Positions 1 to 8,596 of a stretch of 64,000 nucleotides of DNA are shown here, one piece after another. Origin of the DNA: Chryseobacterium arachidis. Lineage in GTDB: Bacteria; Bacteroidota; Bacteroidia; Flavobacteriales; Weeksellaceae. Position 1 is the first letter of the stretch. Each line of letters begins with the position of its first letter. A program made the position numbers and the translations under genes. The DNA lies in the NCBI RefSeq assembly GCF_900129245.1, contig NZ_FQUT01000020.1, positions 1 to 64,000 of the forward strand, given 5' to 3'. The notes under the pieces were generated by a model that saw only the letters and a list, made by a program, of their open reading frames with translations, did no database searches and was not told where the DNA came from.

Positions 1-56
1 TTCCGCTTTTCTTACGTCGCTACTTTTCTGTCAGTTTCGCTCCGTATTTGCGTGTG

Positions 57-88
57 CAAAAGTAATAACTTATTTCTAATTGACCAAA
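57..88 (-). promoter_or_regulatory. Minus-strand promoter (proximal of three)
   Basis: Read on the minus strand, TTTG (85-88), a 20-nt spacer and TACTTTTG (57-64) form an exact match to the Bacteroidota promoter TTTG-N19/20-TAnnTTTG. Transcription would leave the window at its left edge. It is the nearest of three promoters in the same direction. Confidence 0.6.
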
Positions 89-184
89 TGTTTTTTAAAG
101 AATTTTTAAAGTTTTTTTGATGACCTTAATTCCTTTGTTTTTCATTTTGCCAATCTCACTCCTGCTCTCCGTTTTACCGGACTG

Positions 185-214
185 CAAAGATACAAATCTT
201 TTTTAACTTCGCAA
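185..214 (-). promoter_or_regulatory. Minus-strand promoter (middle of three)
   Basis: On the minus strand TTG (212-214), a 19-nt spacer and TATCTTTG (185-192) match the Bacteroidota sigma-A consensus. The predicted transcript starts near 180 and runs left. Stacked promoters of this kind are usual before rRNA or other very strongly expressed operons. Confidence 0.55.
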
Positions 215-353
215 CTTTTATTTACTTTAATTTATTAATTAACTTCAATAAAATTTGCTCCCGTTTAATGTTATCTCTTGTAAAGTGATTGTTAAATTAC
301 TGCCTATGAAAGGCTCTCCTGCGCTTACTGATCTGCTTTCGTTTTCAGTGGGG

Positions 354-361
354 CAAAAGTA
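354..361 (-). promoter_or_regulatory. Minus-strand -7 box (distal of three)
   Basis: TACTTTTG on the minus strand is a perfect TAnnTTTG box. No clear -33 element is visible at the expected distance, so this one is weaker than the two to its left. Confidence 0.4.
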
Positions 362-561
362 GAACTTTATGGGTATACCATCCTAATTTATTTAATGTAA
401 AATTTATATTGAAAGCGTTTTGTGGGAAACTTTTACATATAACTTATTGATATTATTCAACTTAAAAACACATTTGTAGTTATCCACATTAACTGATTTA
501 TATGAAGGATCATATTGTAGAGTAGATTTTATAACGCTGAGAAGTATTTAGGGGCTATAAT

Positions 562-687
562 TTTAGCATTTAGCATTTAGCATTTAGCATTTAGCATTTA
601 GCATTTAGCATTTAGCATTTAGCATTTAGCATTTAGCATTTAGCATTTAGCATTTAGCATTTAGCATTTAGCATTTAGCATTTAGCA
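562..687. repeat. Perfect heptamer tandem array, 18 x TTTAGCA
   Basis: Eighteen uninterrupted identical copies of TTTAGCA occupy exactly 126 bases. The array is intergenic. A period of 7 would frameshift any reading frame when the copy number changes. Perfect identity suggests recent or continuing slippage. Confidence 0.97.
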
Positions 688-689
688 AA

Positions 690-1550
690 AATAAGGAAGA
701 AGTAATTTCCAGAACGTTTTTTTATTTTTTCCCCAATAAATTATTTCTTTTAAAGGTTCTTATTAGGATCATGAACAGGCCGCCATCTACGGGGCTTGAT
801 CATAAAAATAATATCGAGGCTACTAACAGACCTCTCCTTCGGACCTACATTCCTATATTACCGGTGATCGTGGCTTAAGTGTAAAATCCGGGAGAGGGAT
901 TAAGAACCTGTTTAAAAATTAACCAAAATTATTTTTCCCGACCGTAAAGAGGTAATTTGCTTAATTTCAATGTGACTTTTCATCCTTTAGGTTGGGGATA
1001 AACAAAAATTCCATTACAATTTCGATTTGAAAAAATTTAAACAGACTCTAAGCGTTAAAAATAGCAAACTTATTTTATTTCCCACAGATCACACGGATGT
1101 TCACAGAGGATACTTTTGACTTTTTTACGGCCACGAATACACGAATTTTGAAAAATCTTGGTGTTCATTTATTCTGCTCTTGAATAAACTCGTTTAAGTG
1201 AAACGGCATGGTGGGATTTAAACATGTAGTAGCAGGGAAAAGATTGGCGGACTTGGTATTTAAAACAAATGAAATTGAGCTTTATCTTTTTTTATTCAGC
1301 TCCTACCTTTAAATAAATTGAGGCGTTGAAGCCACGAAGTGGCGGCTTTATGGAGGATGGACTGGAGTGCTATCATTTAAAAATAACTGTGCTACATTTA
1401 TATGCACTGGTATTACACAGGTCTGTTAAAAATCACATAATCCGGAGCTATTAACAGAGGGCTTCAACGGAGCTTTCTTCTCCTAAAATTAGCCATTAGA
1501 TAAAAAATATTTGAAGCAGAAAATGGATATTCAACAATAAAAAATTTCTG
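690..1550. other. Gene-free stretch without recognised features
   Basis: No reading frame with coding character is visible on either strand. The segment holds short hairpins, for example AAGCC/GGCTT around 1330-1352, and fragments resembling degenerate dispersed repeats. I see no RNA gene, mobile element or coding remnant that I can name. Confidence 0.5.
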
Positions 1551-1564
1551 TCGGTAAATTTTGG

Positions 1565-1603
1565 CTTGCTTCGTCGCTACGCTCCTCGCAATGACTCAAG
1601 AAG
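1565..1603. repeat. Short GC-rich intergenic repeat-like segment
   Basis: A GC-rich patch containing CTTCGTCGCTACGCTCCTCG and then CAATGACTC stands out from its AT-rich surroundings. Sequences of this type occur as dispersed intergenic repeats in Flavobacteriia (from memory). Only one copy is visible in this window. Confidence 0.35.
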
Positions 1604-1672
1604 TTTATTTTTTATTCAGATTGCTCACTAATTCTGTCGTAAAGACCATTATACAACCGAAGACCAAACCCA

Positions 1673-1781
1673 TAGCCCAGATTGAACGGCCTGTCTGAGC
1701 TCTTTTTATAAGCCAAGGGAAAAGCCTAGGCATAAAAAAGCGAGTAGTGAAAGCTGGAATAAGCTCCTGAAAAAATTAGAA
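1673..1781. repeat. REP-like dispersed element, copy 1 of 3
   Basis: A left block (GCCCAGATTGAACGG, then GAGCTCTTTTT) and a right block (AAAAAGCGAGTAGTGAAAGC, TGGAATAAGCTCCT) frame a variable centre. The same blocks recur near 16414-16533 and 54613-54700 around different centres. Confidence 0.6.
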
Positions 1782-1832
1782 AGAGAGTTGGAAAGGGAAA
1801 AGGGGGTGGAAAAAAGATTCGTTATAATATAT

Positions 1833-1859
1833 AATAAAAGCTCTCTTAAAAAAGAGAGC
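1833..1859 (-). terminator. Intrinsic terminator of the pirin gene
   Basis: On the minus strand GCTCTCTT and AAGAGAGC form an 8-bp stem followed by TTTTATTAT, about 45 nt beyond the pirin stop codon. Confidence 0.75.
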
Positions 1860-1904
1860 CAACCAACAATAATTATGAAACTAAGTTCATTAACTTATAT
1901 TTTT

Positions 1905-2780
1905 TTACATCGTCATAGGAACATCCATTAAAAGGATTTCTGTGTTTTCAGATATTGCTTTAATCTGTAGAGCTGAAATATCCCAAACACCAAAACCATC
2001 TCTTTCTTCCAGCTTCTGGCCTTCGATTTCTGCGCTTCCTTTCAAAATAAAAGCATAGACTCCGTTTCCTTTTTTCTTGATCTGATAATCGATTACGGTA
2101 TTATTTTCAAAATTTCCTAAATGAAACCATGCATCCTGATGAATCCAAACTCCGTCGTCATTGGCATTTGGAGAAAGGATTTGCTGGAATTTATTTTTGC
2201 TTTTTGCTTTGTCTAAAGTAATCTGGTCATATCTGGGCGTGACATTTCTTTTATTAGGATACACCCAAATTTGAAGGAATTTCACTAAGCTATCCTGATT
2301 TTTATTAAACTCGCTGTGCATGATTCCCGTTCCGGCACTCATCACCTGAATATCTCCACTTTTGATAATGGCAGAATTTCCCATACTGTCTTTATGTTCC
2401 AAATCGCCTTCCAACGGAATACTGATAATTTCCATATTGTCGTGTGGATGCGTTCCGAAACCTCTTCCGCCCTCAACTTTATCATCGTTTAATACTCTCA
2501 ATACCCCAAAATGCATTCTTTCCGGATTATGATAATTGGCAAAACTAAAGGTATGATTGCTCACCAACCAGCCATGATCTGCCTTACCTCTGGAATCTGC
2601 TTTATGAATTACAGAATTTTCTTTAATCTTTGAATTTGTATTCGGAAGATGATTATAACCTATCGGTTCCAGCGGTTCGATTTCGTCGATCTCGTTTTTC
2701 ATTGCACTTCCCATAGAAGCAGATGCTACAAACATCCCTGTTCCCAATAATCCTTTCTTTAAAAAATCTTTTCTGTCCAT
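1905..2780 (-). CDS. Pirin family cupin protein with N-terminal export signal
   Basis: Pirins are iron-binding double-cupin proteins; some bacterial members have quercetinase activity. The pirin metal site is readable as H111-x-H113 in a GTHPHDNME motif plus H155-x-E157 in MHSEF. Residues 1-26 (RKDFLKKG followed by a hydrophobic stretch) look like a Tat-type or Sec export signal, whereas most pirins are cytoplasmic. The full length of 291 residues suits signal plus pirin. It is the last gene before a terminator. A near-palindrome at 2840-2855 upstream is identical to one upstream of the second dioxygenase (8597-9529), which suggests co-regulation. The substrate is unknown. Confidence 0.88.
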   Translation of the reverse strand: MDRKDFLKKGLLGTGMFVASASMGSAMKNEIDEIEPLEPIGYNHLPNTNSKIKENSVIHKADSRGKADHGWLVSNHTFSFANYHNPERMHFGVLRVLNDDKVEGGRGFGTHPHDNMEIISIPLEGDLEHKDSMGNSAIIKSGDIQVMSAGTGIMHSEFNKNQDSLVKFLQIWVYPNKRNVTPRYDQITLDKAKSKNKFQQILSPNANDDGVWIHQDAWFHLGNFENNTVIDYQIKKKGNGVYAFILKGSAEIEGQKLEERDGFGVWDISALQIKAISENTEILLMDVPMTM

Positions 2781-2839
2781 ATCTTTAGTTATTTATTCGT
2801 TTTGATACGACAAATTTCGGGAGATTGAAATTGCTGGAC

Positions 2840-2855
2840 ATTTAACTAGTTTAAT
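2840..2855. promoter_or_regulatory. Shared near-palindromic operator, copy 1
   Basis: ATTTAACTAGTTTAAT reads almost the same on both strands (two mismatched positions). It lies about 60 nt upstream of the pirin start. The identical 16-mer lies at the same relative place before the dioxygenase at 8597-9529 (9586-9601), with further conserved bases between it and each gene (GACAAATTT...GCTG..CATTTAA). Confidence 0.65.
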
Positions 2856-2880
2856 AAATTCTTTTTTTTAATAATTAAAT

Positions 2881-3083
2881 CCTTTTGTCTTGAAACAAAA
2901 GAAACAAAAGTTCAAGACTCGGAAACTGAATGTTAAAAATTAAAAATTACTCCTAAAAATCCCAAAACTTGAGCGAATTCAAAGTTTCTTCTTCGGTTCT
3001 AAATTTGTCTCGCGCTTCGAACAGTGGGAATTTTTTAACGGATTAATTTTTAACTTTCTTAACGCTTCAGTTTCCTAAGTCGA
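2881..3083. repeat. Dispersed intergenic repeat of about 200 bp, copy 1
   Basis: The segment opens with CTTTTGTCTTGAAACAAAAG and closes with CAGTTTCCTAAGTCG. A second copy with many point differences lies at 12941-13142 in the same orientation. Long inverted arms (GAAACTGAA...AAAAATTAAAAATTA against TAATTTTTAACTTTC...TTCAGTTTC) would fold it into one large hairpin. No reading frame is conserved between the copies. Confidence 0.85.
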
Positions 3084-3095
3084 TTCGCGGTGTGA

Positions 3096-3232
3096 AATTC
3101 CCTTTCTCTGAAGGGGTGGATTTTTGTGAAAGGAAAAGACGGGGTAGTTTGAAATATTTAATATCTAAATAATCTACCCCCCTCGTCAAAAATTCTTTGA
3201 CTTATCCCCACCCTCCAAGGAAGGGGAATCTT
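3096..3232. repeat. Imperfect long inverted repeat
   Basis: The left arm (ATTCCCTTTCTCTGAAGGGG ... GACGGGGTAG) and the right arm (CTACCCCCCTCGTC ... GGAAGGGGAAT) are inverted versions of each other around an AT-rich loop near 3150-3170. It resembles the dispersed palindromic repeats common between Bacteroidota genes and probably also ends transcripts from the Crp gene. Confidence 0.6.
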
Positions 3233-3256
3233 GCGTATGTTTTTATTTGTAGAAAG

Positions 3257-3841
3257 TTATTTTTCTTTCGAAGCCAGACGTTTTCTGATGGTGCTAACAA
3301 ATTCCTTAGATACACCGAGATAAGATGCAATATAATATTGGGGAACTCTTTGCGGAATTGACGGATATACTTTTACAAACTCTAAATATCGGTCGGATGC
3401 TGTTTTGGAAATGGTATTTACCAAACGGTTTTGTAAAGTAGACAGGTTTCTCTGTACCAACATTCTGAAAACTCTTTCGAATTTTGGAATTTCAGCCAAT
3501 AATTTCTCTTTTGTTGCCGGATTCAGCATAAAAATTTCTGAATCCTCCAGAGTTTCGATGTATAACCGTGATGGTTTCTGATCCTGAAATGAGGCAATAT
3601 CGCTGATCCACCAATCTTCGATGGCAAATAAAATAGTAACTTCAAAACCGTTATCATCAAGGTAATAAACTCGTACACAGCCTTTTTGAATATACCCTTC
3701 AAACTGGCAGACTTCACCTTCCCTCAACAGAACTGTCTTTTTAGGAATGGTCTGAAGCGTGAGTGAATCGGTGAAAAATTTTTCTTCTTTTTCGGTAAGG
3801 CTGATAAATCGTGTGATATTTTCGATGATATTTTGGGACAT
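3257..3841 (-). CDS. Crp/Fnr family transcriptional regulator
   Basis: A 194-residue protein with a cyclic-nucleotide-binding-type beta barrel (about residues 20-110, including a GYIQKGCVRVYY-like stretch) and a C-terminal winged helix-turn-helix (about 145-190, with ASYLGVSKEFVSTIRKRL as recognition region). Short Crp-like proteins of this layout are abundant in Flavobacteriia and usually sense small molecules or redox state rather than cAMP. It follows the receiver-like gene at 3851 by only 9 nt, so the two probably form an operon. Its closeness to the pirin gene and the shared near-palindrome make it a candidate regulator of that regulon, which is inference. Confidence 0.85.
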   Translation of the reverse strand: MSQNIIENITRFISLTEKEEKFFTDSLTLQTIPKKTVLLREGEVCQFEGYIQKGCVRVYYLDDNGFEVTILFAIEDWWISDIASFQDQKPSRLYIETLEDSEIFMLNPATKEKLLAEIPKFERVFRMLVQRNLSTLQNRLVNTISKTASDRYLEFVKVYPSIPQRVPQYYIASYLGVSKEFVSTIRKRLASKEK

Positions 3842-3850
3842 ACTTGCAGT

Positions 3851-4162
3851 TTAAGGCTGCAAATTAGGAAAAAGTGCGTAAACTTCGTTCTTTAATAATC
3901 CGCTTCCGCCTCCGTAATGGTCAATAACTTTAACATCTTTATCTAAATTTTCGCAGAAAACTTTGATATCTTTTTCAAACTGCTCATCCAATCCTGAGCT
4001 TAATAATACAATATCTACTTGATTATCTTTAATATAATCCGGGCAAATGTTTTCGTCATTTTGGATTTCAGCTTTCCAGCCTTCGTTATTTTCTATAATT
4101 CTTTTTAATGTTTCTAAAATTTCCTGATTTTTTCCTATGACTAAGAAATTTAATGTTTTCAT
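3851..4162 (-). CDS. Small receiver-fold-like protein, unknown function
   Basis: A 103-residue protein starting MKTLNFLVIGKN with alternating beta/alpha pattern like a response-regulator receiver domain: a hydrophobic first strand, a VDIVLLSSG strand near 50-58 where the phospho-acceptor Asp would sit, and a later KVIDH strand. The usual acidic pair and phospho-Asp are not convincingly present, so phosphorylation is doubtful. It lies upstream of and close to the Crp/Fnr gene and may be co-expressed with it. Confidence 0.6.
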   Translation of the reverse strand: MKTLNFLVIGKNQEILETLKRIIENNEGWKAEIQNDENICPDYIKDNQVDIVLLSSGLDEQFEKDIKVFCENLDKDVKVIDHYGGGSGLLKNEVYALFPNLQP

Positions 4163-4297
4163 AAGTATTTACAGTTTGATGTTTAAAGTCAAATTCTTCT
4201 TATTGGAGCTACCACTTTAATTTAGAAAAATCTATTTACTAAGCTTTCGTTTCCTAATAATGGGATATATATATCTTCAGATAACAGTTATTCCAAT

Positions 4298-5908
4298 TTA
4301 CATATGTCTGTTTCCAGTGACTTTCAATTCGTTTAAGTCTAATTGAGACTCTGCTTTCCTGATTTCTTCGTCGCTGTATTGCTTTTCACGTTTCATTTTA
4401 AACAATTCTTTTCTCTGCAATGCGAAAATATCAAGCATAATCTGATGATACTCATCCAAATCATTCCTCCTGTTGGTACACATTTCCAACGATTCCAAAT
4501 GGCTTTGCTGCAGTGATATATCGTTTTCAATGGTATTTTTGAAACTTTCTACCAGACTGTTGTTTTGCATATTCGATGTATATTTTTCATTCAGCCTGTT
4601 CACCGCAAGCGTATCAAGCCTGATCTGGATTCCTGCCTGCTGTTCATGAGAAGGCAAAATAGGATCTATTTCCCCGATTTTGGTTAGTTTAATGATTAAA
4701 GGAAGAGTTAATCCCTGAAAAACCAATGTCACAAAAATTACGACAAACGTAATAAAAATAATCAGGTTCCGCATTGGAAATTCTAACTGATCGTTCATCA
4801 TTACGGGGATTGACAGTGCTGTGGCCAGCGAAACCACTCCCCTCATCCCTGCCCATCCTATGATTAAAGGATTTTTCCAACCCGGGCTTGGATCTTTTCT
4901 TATATTTTTACTCAGCAATCTTGGGATATGAGCCACCGGATAGATCCACAACAAACGAACAACTATTACAATTAAGCTGATGACTAAGCCATATTTGATC
5001 CCTTCCATTAAAGATGTTTCGCCTAATCCGCTGATAATATCGGGAAGCTGTAATCCTATTAAAACAAAAACCAGGGCATTCATTACGAAAATTAAAGTCG
5101 TCCATACTCCGGTCATATTAATTCTGGTCGTTCCAGTTTTAAACATCTCATGCGAACGGAAAGACATAAATAATCCTCCGCTCACGACTGCCATTACTCC
5201 CGAGAAGTGAAAATGCTCTGCTGCCAGAAACAATACATAGGGCGTCATTACCGTAAGTGCCGCATCAATCGCCGGAGTTGTCGGTAAAAACCTGTGAATT
5301 GCATAGAAAATATGTGCCCCTGCAATACCAACCACTACACCCATTCCTGCTACCAGAAAAAATTGCCCTGTTGCTTCCTGCATGGAAAACATCCCGGTCA
5401 TTACCGCCGCCAAAGCAAATCTGAATACAATTAACGATGATGCATCATTAATTAAGCTCTCTCCTTCCAGCATTGCGATGGTACGTTTCGGAACTTTCAA
5501 TCCTTTCAAAACGGTTGTTGCAGCTACTGCATCCGGTGGAGACACAATTCCGCCCAATAAAAACCCTAATGCTAATGTGAAACCGGGAATTAACGCCTGC
5601 GAAGCATATGCTACCACTAAAGAAGTTAAAAATACCAGCCCGAAAGCCAATAATCCGATGGTTCTTTTCCATTTCCAGAAATCATTCCATGACGTGTACC
5701 AAGCTGCTTCATACAGCAACGGAGGCAGAAAAATAAGGAAAATAATTTCCGGATCGAGCTTCAGGACCGGAACTCCGGGAATTAAACTGATTCCTAATCC
5801 CGCCAGTACCAGAAATATCGGATAGGCAATTTTGATACGCTGAGCTAGCATTACCAACAGCATGACAATAATTAAAAGACCGAGTATCAAAAGTAGTTTT
5901 TCGTGCAT
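4298..5908 (-). CDS. Na+/H+ antiporter, CPA1 family
   Basis: A 536-residue integral membrane protein with about 12 hydrophobic segments over residues 1-410 and a charged cytoplasmic tail of about 120 residues. The CPA1 ion-binding signature is visible as GESLINDASSLIVFRFAL near residue 150, with the ND pair that binds the cation; a GGIVSPPDAVAAT motif precedes it. The tail is rich in Lys/Glu and likely helical. Expected role: pH and sodium homeostasis at the inner membrane. It appears to be transcribed alone; neighbours are on the same strand but separated by about 70 nt or more. Confidence 0.92.
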   Translation of the reverse strand: MHEKLLLILGLLIIVMLLVMLAQRIKIAYPIFLVLAGLGISLIPGVPVLKLDPEIIFLIFLPPLLYEAAWYTSWNDFWKWKRTIGLLAFGLVFLTSLVVAYASQALIPGFTLALGFLLGGIVSPPDAVAATTVLKGLKVPKRTIAMLEGESLINDASSLIVFRFALAAVMTGMFSMQEATGQFFLVAGMGVVVGIAGAHIFYAIHRFLPTTPAIDAALTVMTPYVLFLAAEHFHFSGVMAVVSGGLFMSFRSHEMFKTGTTRINMTGVWTTLIFVMNALVFVLIGLQLPDIISGLGETSLMEGIKYGLVISLIVIVVRLLWIYPVAHIPRLLSKNIRKDPSPGWKNPLIIGWAGMRGVVSLATALSIPVMMNDQLEFPMRNLIIFITFVVIFVTLVFQGLTLPLIIKLTKIGEIDPILPSHEQQAGIQIRLDTLAVNRLNEKYTSNMQNNSLVESFKNTIENDISLQQSHLESLEMCTNRRNDLDEYHQIMLDIFALQRKELFKMKREKQYSDEEIRKAESQLDLNELKVTGNRHM

Positions 5909-5978
5909 CGTTATTTTTTTAAGCTGAAATCAAATTATAAATCTATAAGGTGACTAATATCTGAAATCTTTTATCTTT

Positions 5979-6326
5979 TTACAAATGAATAAAAAGTGAA
6001 GTTCTCTCTTTCTTTTCAAGATTTTTGGTTTTGTGACCTTTACCGGAAACATCCTCTACTAAAAGAATTTCCCCGGTCTGAAACTGTCTGATTTCTCCCA
6101 ATGAAGTTTGAATTTCCACCCCACCATCCAACAAGACAATATATTGTCTCTGAGGAGCATGATGAAAGTCGTAATCGTAATCGGCAGAGACTTTTCTGAA
6201 TTGTAATTTTTTAACGTTAATATTTTCCGATAAAAACCCTATTTCACCCTGATCAATTAATGGAATTTCAATGTCTTCGAAGTGAGATTCTCCTTTTTCA
6301 TCGCTGAATATTTTTGTGATTTTCAT
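5979..6326 (-). CDS. Small cupin-fold protein
   Basis: A 115-residue protein with the pattern of a single cupin barrel: a motif near 50-75 (DYDFHHAPQRQYIVLLDGGVE) followed by a turn-rich second motif (GEILLVEDVSGKGHKTKN). The HHAPxRQY and GKGH histidines could bind metal. It lies 68 nt downstream of the MhqD-like hydrolase on the same strand and fits the oxidative or electrophile stress theme. No substrate can be assigned. Confidence 0.7.
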   Translation of the reverse strand: MKITKIFSDEKGESHFEDIEIPLIDQGEIGFLSENINVKKLQFRKVSADYDYDFHHAPQRQYIVLLDGGVEIQTSLGEIRQFQTGEILLVEDVSGKGHKTKNLEKKERTSLFIHL

Positions 6327-6394
6327 TCTGTTTTTTTATTTTTTTTTTTGCTACAAATGCACTAATAATTTAATTCGTGCATTCGTGACAACTA

Positions 6395-7015
6395 TTATTT
6401 AAAAATTAATTCATTTGCGAGCTCGATTTCCTCCTGATTGATGGAATGCCCGAAGTTTGCGTAGACTTTTTCGGTAACCTCAGCATTCATTTCTTTTAAA
6501 ATATTGGCTGTTGCATAGACTCTTTCCACCGGAACGTGGAAATCAGGATTGCTTGTTCCCAAAAAGATCGGAGTCTGCACAAAATCACCTTTATAATTTT
6601 CACGGTTGATCTTTTCACCGATCACTCCACCGATAATTGCAGCTGCTCCACCAAATTTCTGTGCATTTCTTGCTAAAAATTCCAAAGTCAGACATGCGCC
6701 TTGCGAAAATCCGAAAAAGTAAATATTTTCCGCTCTTATTCCTGCATCCAAAGCTGTTTGAACAGTTTTCCCAATGGTTTCAATTGCGGAAGACAACCAC
6801 GGCTCGTTTTGTTCAACCGGAGCGATGAACGAAAATGGATACCAGGTTCCGTTTGTTGCCTGTGGGGCTAGTAACGCATAGTCTTTTACATTTAAATGCT
6901 GTGATAAACTCAAAATATCCTGTGCACTTCCCCCTCTTCCATGAATCATAATTAAAGCTTTTTCAGCTTCTTTCAATGATTCCCCCCCTGTTTTTATATC
7001 TAAAATATGACTCAT
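6395..7015 (-). CDS. Alpha/beta hydrolase, phospholipase/carboxylesterase family (MhqD-like)
   Basis: A 206-residue serine hydrolase. It has the oxyanion loop MIHGRGGS near residue 23, the nucleophile elbow GFSQGA near 102, and a C-terminal GHSI histidine. The fold and size fit the carboxylesterase/phospholipase family that includes MhqD. Its stop is followed by the cupin gene and its start sits 3 nt after the MhqO-like gene, an arrangement like the mhq loci for quinone and azo-compound resistance in Firmicutes. Function in hydroquinone detoxification is inferred from that pairing. Confidence 0.82.
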   Translation of the reverse strand: MSHILDIKTGGESLKEAEKALIMIHGRGGSAQDILSLSQHLNVKDYALLAPQATNGTWYPFSFIAPVEQNEPWLSSAIETIGKTVQTALDAGIRAENIYFFGFSQGACLTLEFLARNAQKFGGAAAIIGGVIGEKINRENYKGDFVQTPIFLGTSNPDFHVPVERVYATANILKEMNAEVTEKVYANFGHSINQEEIELANELIFK

Positions 7016-7018
7016 TTT

Positions 7019-7972
7019 TTATCTAAATTTTTCTGTTGGATAATTTATTTTTGGTAAAACTTCAACTAAATGTTCTCTTTTTTCCTCAAATTGTTTTGGA
7101 AGATTTAGATGTTCACCCAAAGATGCTAATTCCTCATCCACATCGAATCCGGGACCTGAAGTCGCGATTTCAAACAAAACACCTCCCGGTTCTTTAAAAT
7201 ATACAGAAGTGAAATATTTTCTATCCTTCACCTCGGTATGTTCCAAGCCGAATTTGTTTAATTTTTCAACCATTTCAAGCTGGGTTTCTGCATCAGGAGT
7301 TGCAAAAGCGACATGATGAACTGTTCCTCTTCCTGCTAATCCTTTCAAAGCATTTGGCGTGCAAAGCAAGTCAACATATTTTCCGGGAACGTCTTCTACG
7401 GCTAGCCTCATCCTGTCTGAACTTTCAGCAATTAATTTATGATCCATCTGTGTCGTCAGCAAGGCTGCTGTTCTTTCGTAAGCATCTAACCAGATTTCCA
7501 CATGATGAATTCCTTTTATGGCAAAATCTTTTGGAATAAATCCGTTGTAATATCCTTTTCTGGAATCTTTATCATTAAAAACCAACTCTAAACCCAGCCC
7601 GTCAAAATCTTCAAGATAAATAAAAACTTCGCCCGAAAATCTCTGTTGTGGCTGCTTGAATGCGATATTAAACTGTTCTAAACGGTTAGTCCAATAATCT
7701 AAAGCATCGATAGATACTGAAAAAGCTGTGGTGTTCAGCATTCCTTTTCCGTGTCTTCCATTGACCAAGCCTTTTCCATACGGGAAAGTTGTCATGATTG
7801 TTCCAGGGGTTCCGAATTCGTCCCCGAAATAAAAGTGATAAACATCGGAATAATCAAAGTTTACGGTTTTCTTTACCAACCGAAGCCCTAAAACTCCGGT
7901 GTAAAAGTCTATATTTTCCTGTGCGTCGCCTGTAATGGCTGTGACGTGGTGAAGTCCTGTAATGAGTGACAT
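7019..7972 (-). CDS. Ring-cleaving dioxygenase, VOC superfamily (MhqO-like)
   Basis: A 317-residue protein made of two vicinal-oxygen-chelate modules. Metal ligands are visible as His in GLHHVTAITG at the N terminus, His in VHHVAFATPD near 220, and Glu in LFEIATSGPG near 270. MhqO-type enzymes cleave hydroquinones or catechols. The gene runs directly into the MhqD-like hydrolase with a 3-nt gap. A paralogue of similar length sits at 8597-9529, separated by a GNAT gene. Confidence 0.88.
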   Translation of the reverse strand: MSLITGLHHVTAITGDAQENIDFYTGVLGLRLVKKTVNFDYSDVYHFYFGDEFGTPGTIMTTFPYGKGLVNGRHGKGMLNTTAFSVSIDALDYWTNRLEQFNIAFKQPQQRFSGEVFIYLEDFDGLGLELVFNDKDSRKGYYNGFIPKDFAIKGIHHVEIWLDAYERTAALLTTQMDHKLIAESSDRMRLAVEDVPGKYVDLLCTPNALKGLAGRGTVHHVAFATPDAETQLEMVEKLNKFGLEHTEVKDRKYFTSVYFKEPGGVLFEIATSGPGFDVDEELASLGEHLNLPKQFEEKREHLVEVLPKINYPTEKFR

Positions 7973-8115
7973 TGTTTTGGTTTTTGTTGTTGGTTTTTGT
8001 TGTTGGTTATTGATTGTTTTTTATTTTTAACGCAAAGGTTGCAAAGATTTTCTTTGAAATTATTGTGAATATTTTTTGTTCGCAAAGGCGTTTCACTCAG
8101 CAAATGAGCAGTTAG

Positions 8116-8216
8116 TTGTCATTCTGAATGGAACAAAGTGGAGTGAAGAATCCTCTTCTGAATCATCTTTAAAGAGATTCTTCCTTCGTCAGAATGACAC
8201 ATATGCTGTTTTATAA
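8116..8216. repeat. Palindromic dispersed repeat, copy 1
   Basis: Contains GTCATTCTGA near the left end and TCAGAATGAC near the right, with GAAGAATC and GATTCTTC inside, so it can fold into a long hairpin. A related copy in inverted orientation lies at 9670-9772, and similarity continues into the flank ATATGCTGTTTTA. The two copies bracket the GNAT and second dioxygenase genes. Confidence 0.8.
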
Positions 8217-8238
8217 TTGTTTTTTCTTTGCTTTCAAA

Positions 8239-8535
8239 TTACTCTTCTTCTTTAAACCAAACATCCTTATATTCTTCCGGATTGCGTTTGAACTGTGCAT
8301 GAACATAAGGACACAACGGTACAATCTTCAAATCGTTTTCTCTTGCATAAGATACCAGTTTGTCTAATAATATTTTCGCAAAACCCTTTCCTGCATATTC
8401 TTCATCAACTTCGGTGTGATAAACCGTCAATTTATTTTTGATTACAGAAATATCCATTTTCCCAGCTTTTTTATCGTCTGAGAAAAGCTGAATTTCTCCT
8501 CTTGCATTTCCTAAAACTACTTTTGTTGTTTCCAT
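8239..8535 (-). CDS. Small GNAT-type N-acetyltransferase
   Basis: A 98-residue protein of the short GCN5-related family (YidJ/Yjdj type). The acetyl-CoA loop is seen in VDEEYAGKGFAKILLDKL near residues 41-58, followed by a CPYVHAQFKRNPEE segment typical of this subfamily. The substrate is unknown. It lies about 60 nt downstream of the second dioxygenase on the same strand, so the two are probably co-transcribed from the promoter at 9557. Confidence 0.85.
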   Translation of the reverse strand: METTKVVLGNARGEIQLFSDDKKAGKMDISVIKNKLTVYHTEVDEEYAGKGFAKILLDKLVSYARENDLKIVPLCPYVHAQFKRNPEEYKDVWFKEEE

Positions 8536-8596
8536 TGTTTTGATTTTTTTAATTAATAATTTAAAGATAAGACCTTTCCAAAAATTGAGTGATAAC

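Noticed and set aside
480..488. Consensus DnaA box TTATCCACA, possible origin
   Set aside because: It is a single box without a cluster, AT-rich unwinding element pattern or neighbouring origin genes.
562..687. CRISPR array
   Set aside because: Units are 7 bp and contiguous, with no spacers and no cas genes. The 21-bp array at 61377 was rejected for the same reasons.
5382..5825. Open frame of 147 codons on the plus strand inside the CPA1 antiporter gene
   Set aside because: It is an antisense shadow of a strongly supported gene with no start context, domain or codon pattern of its own.
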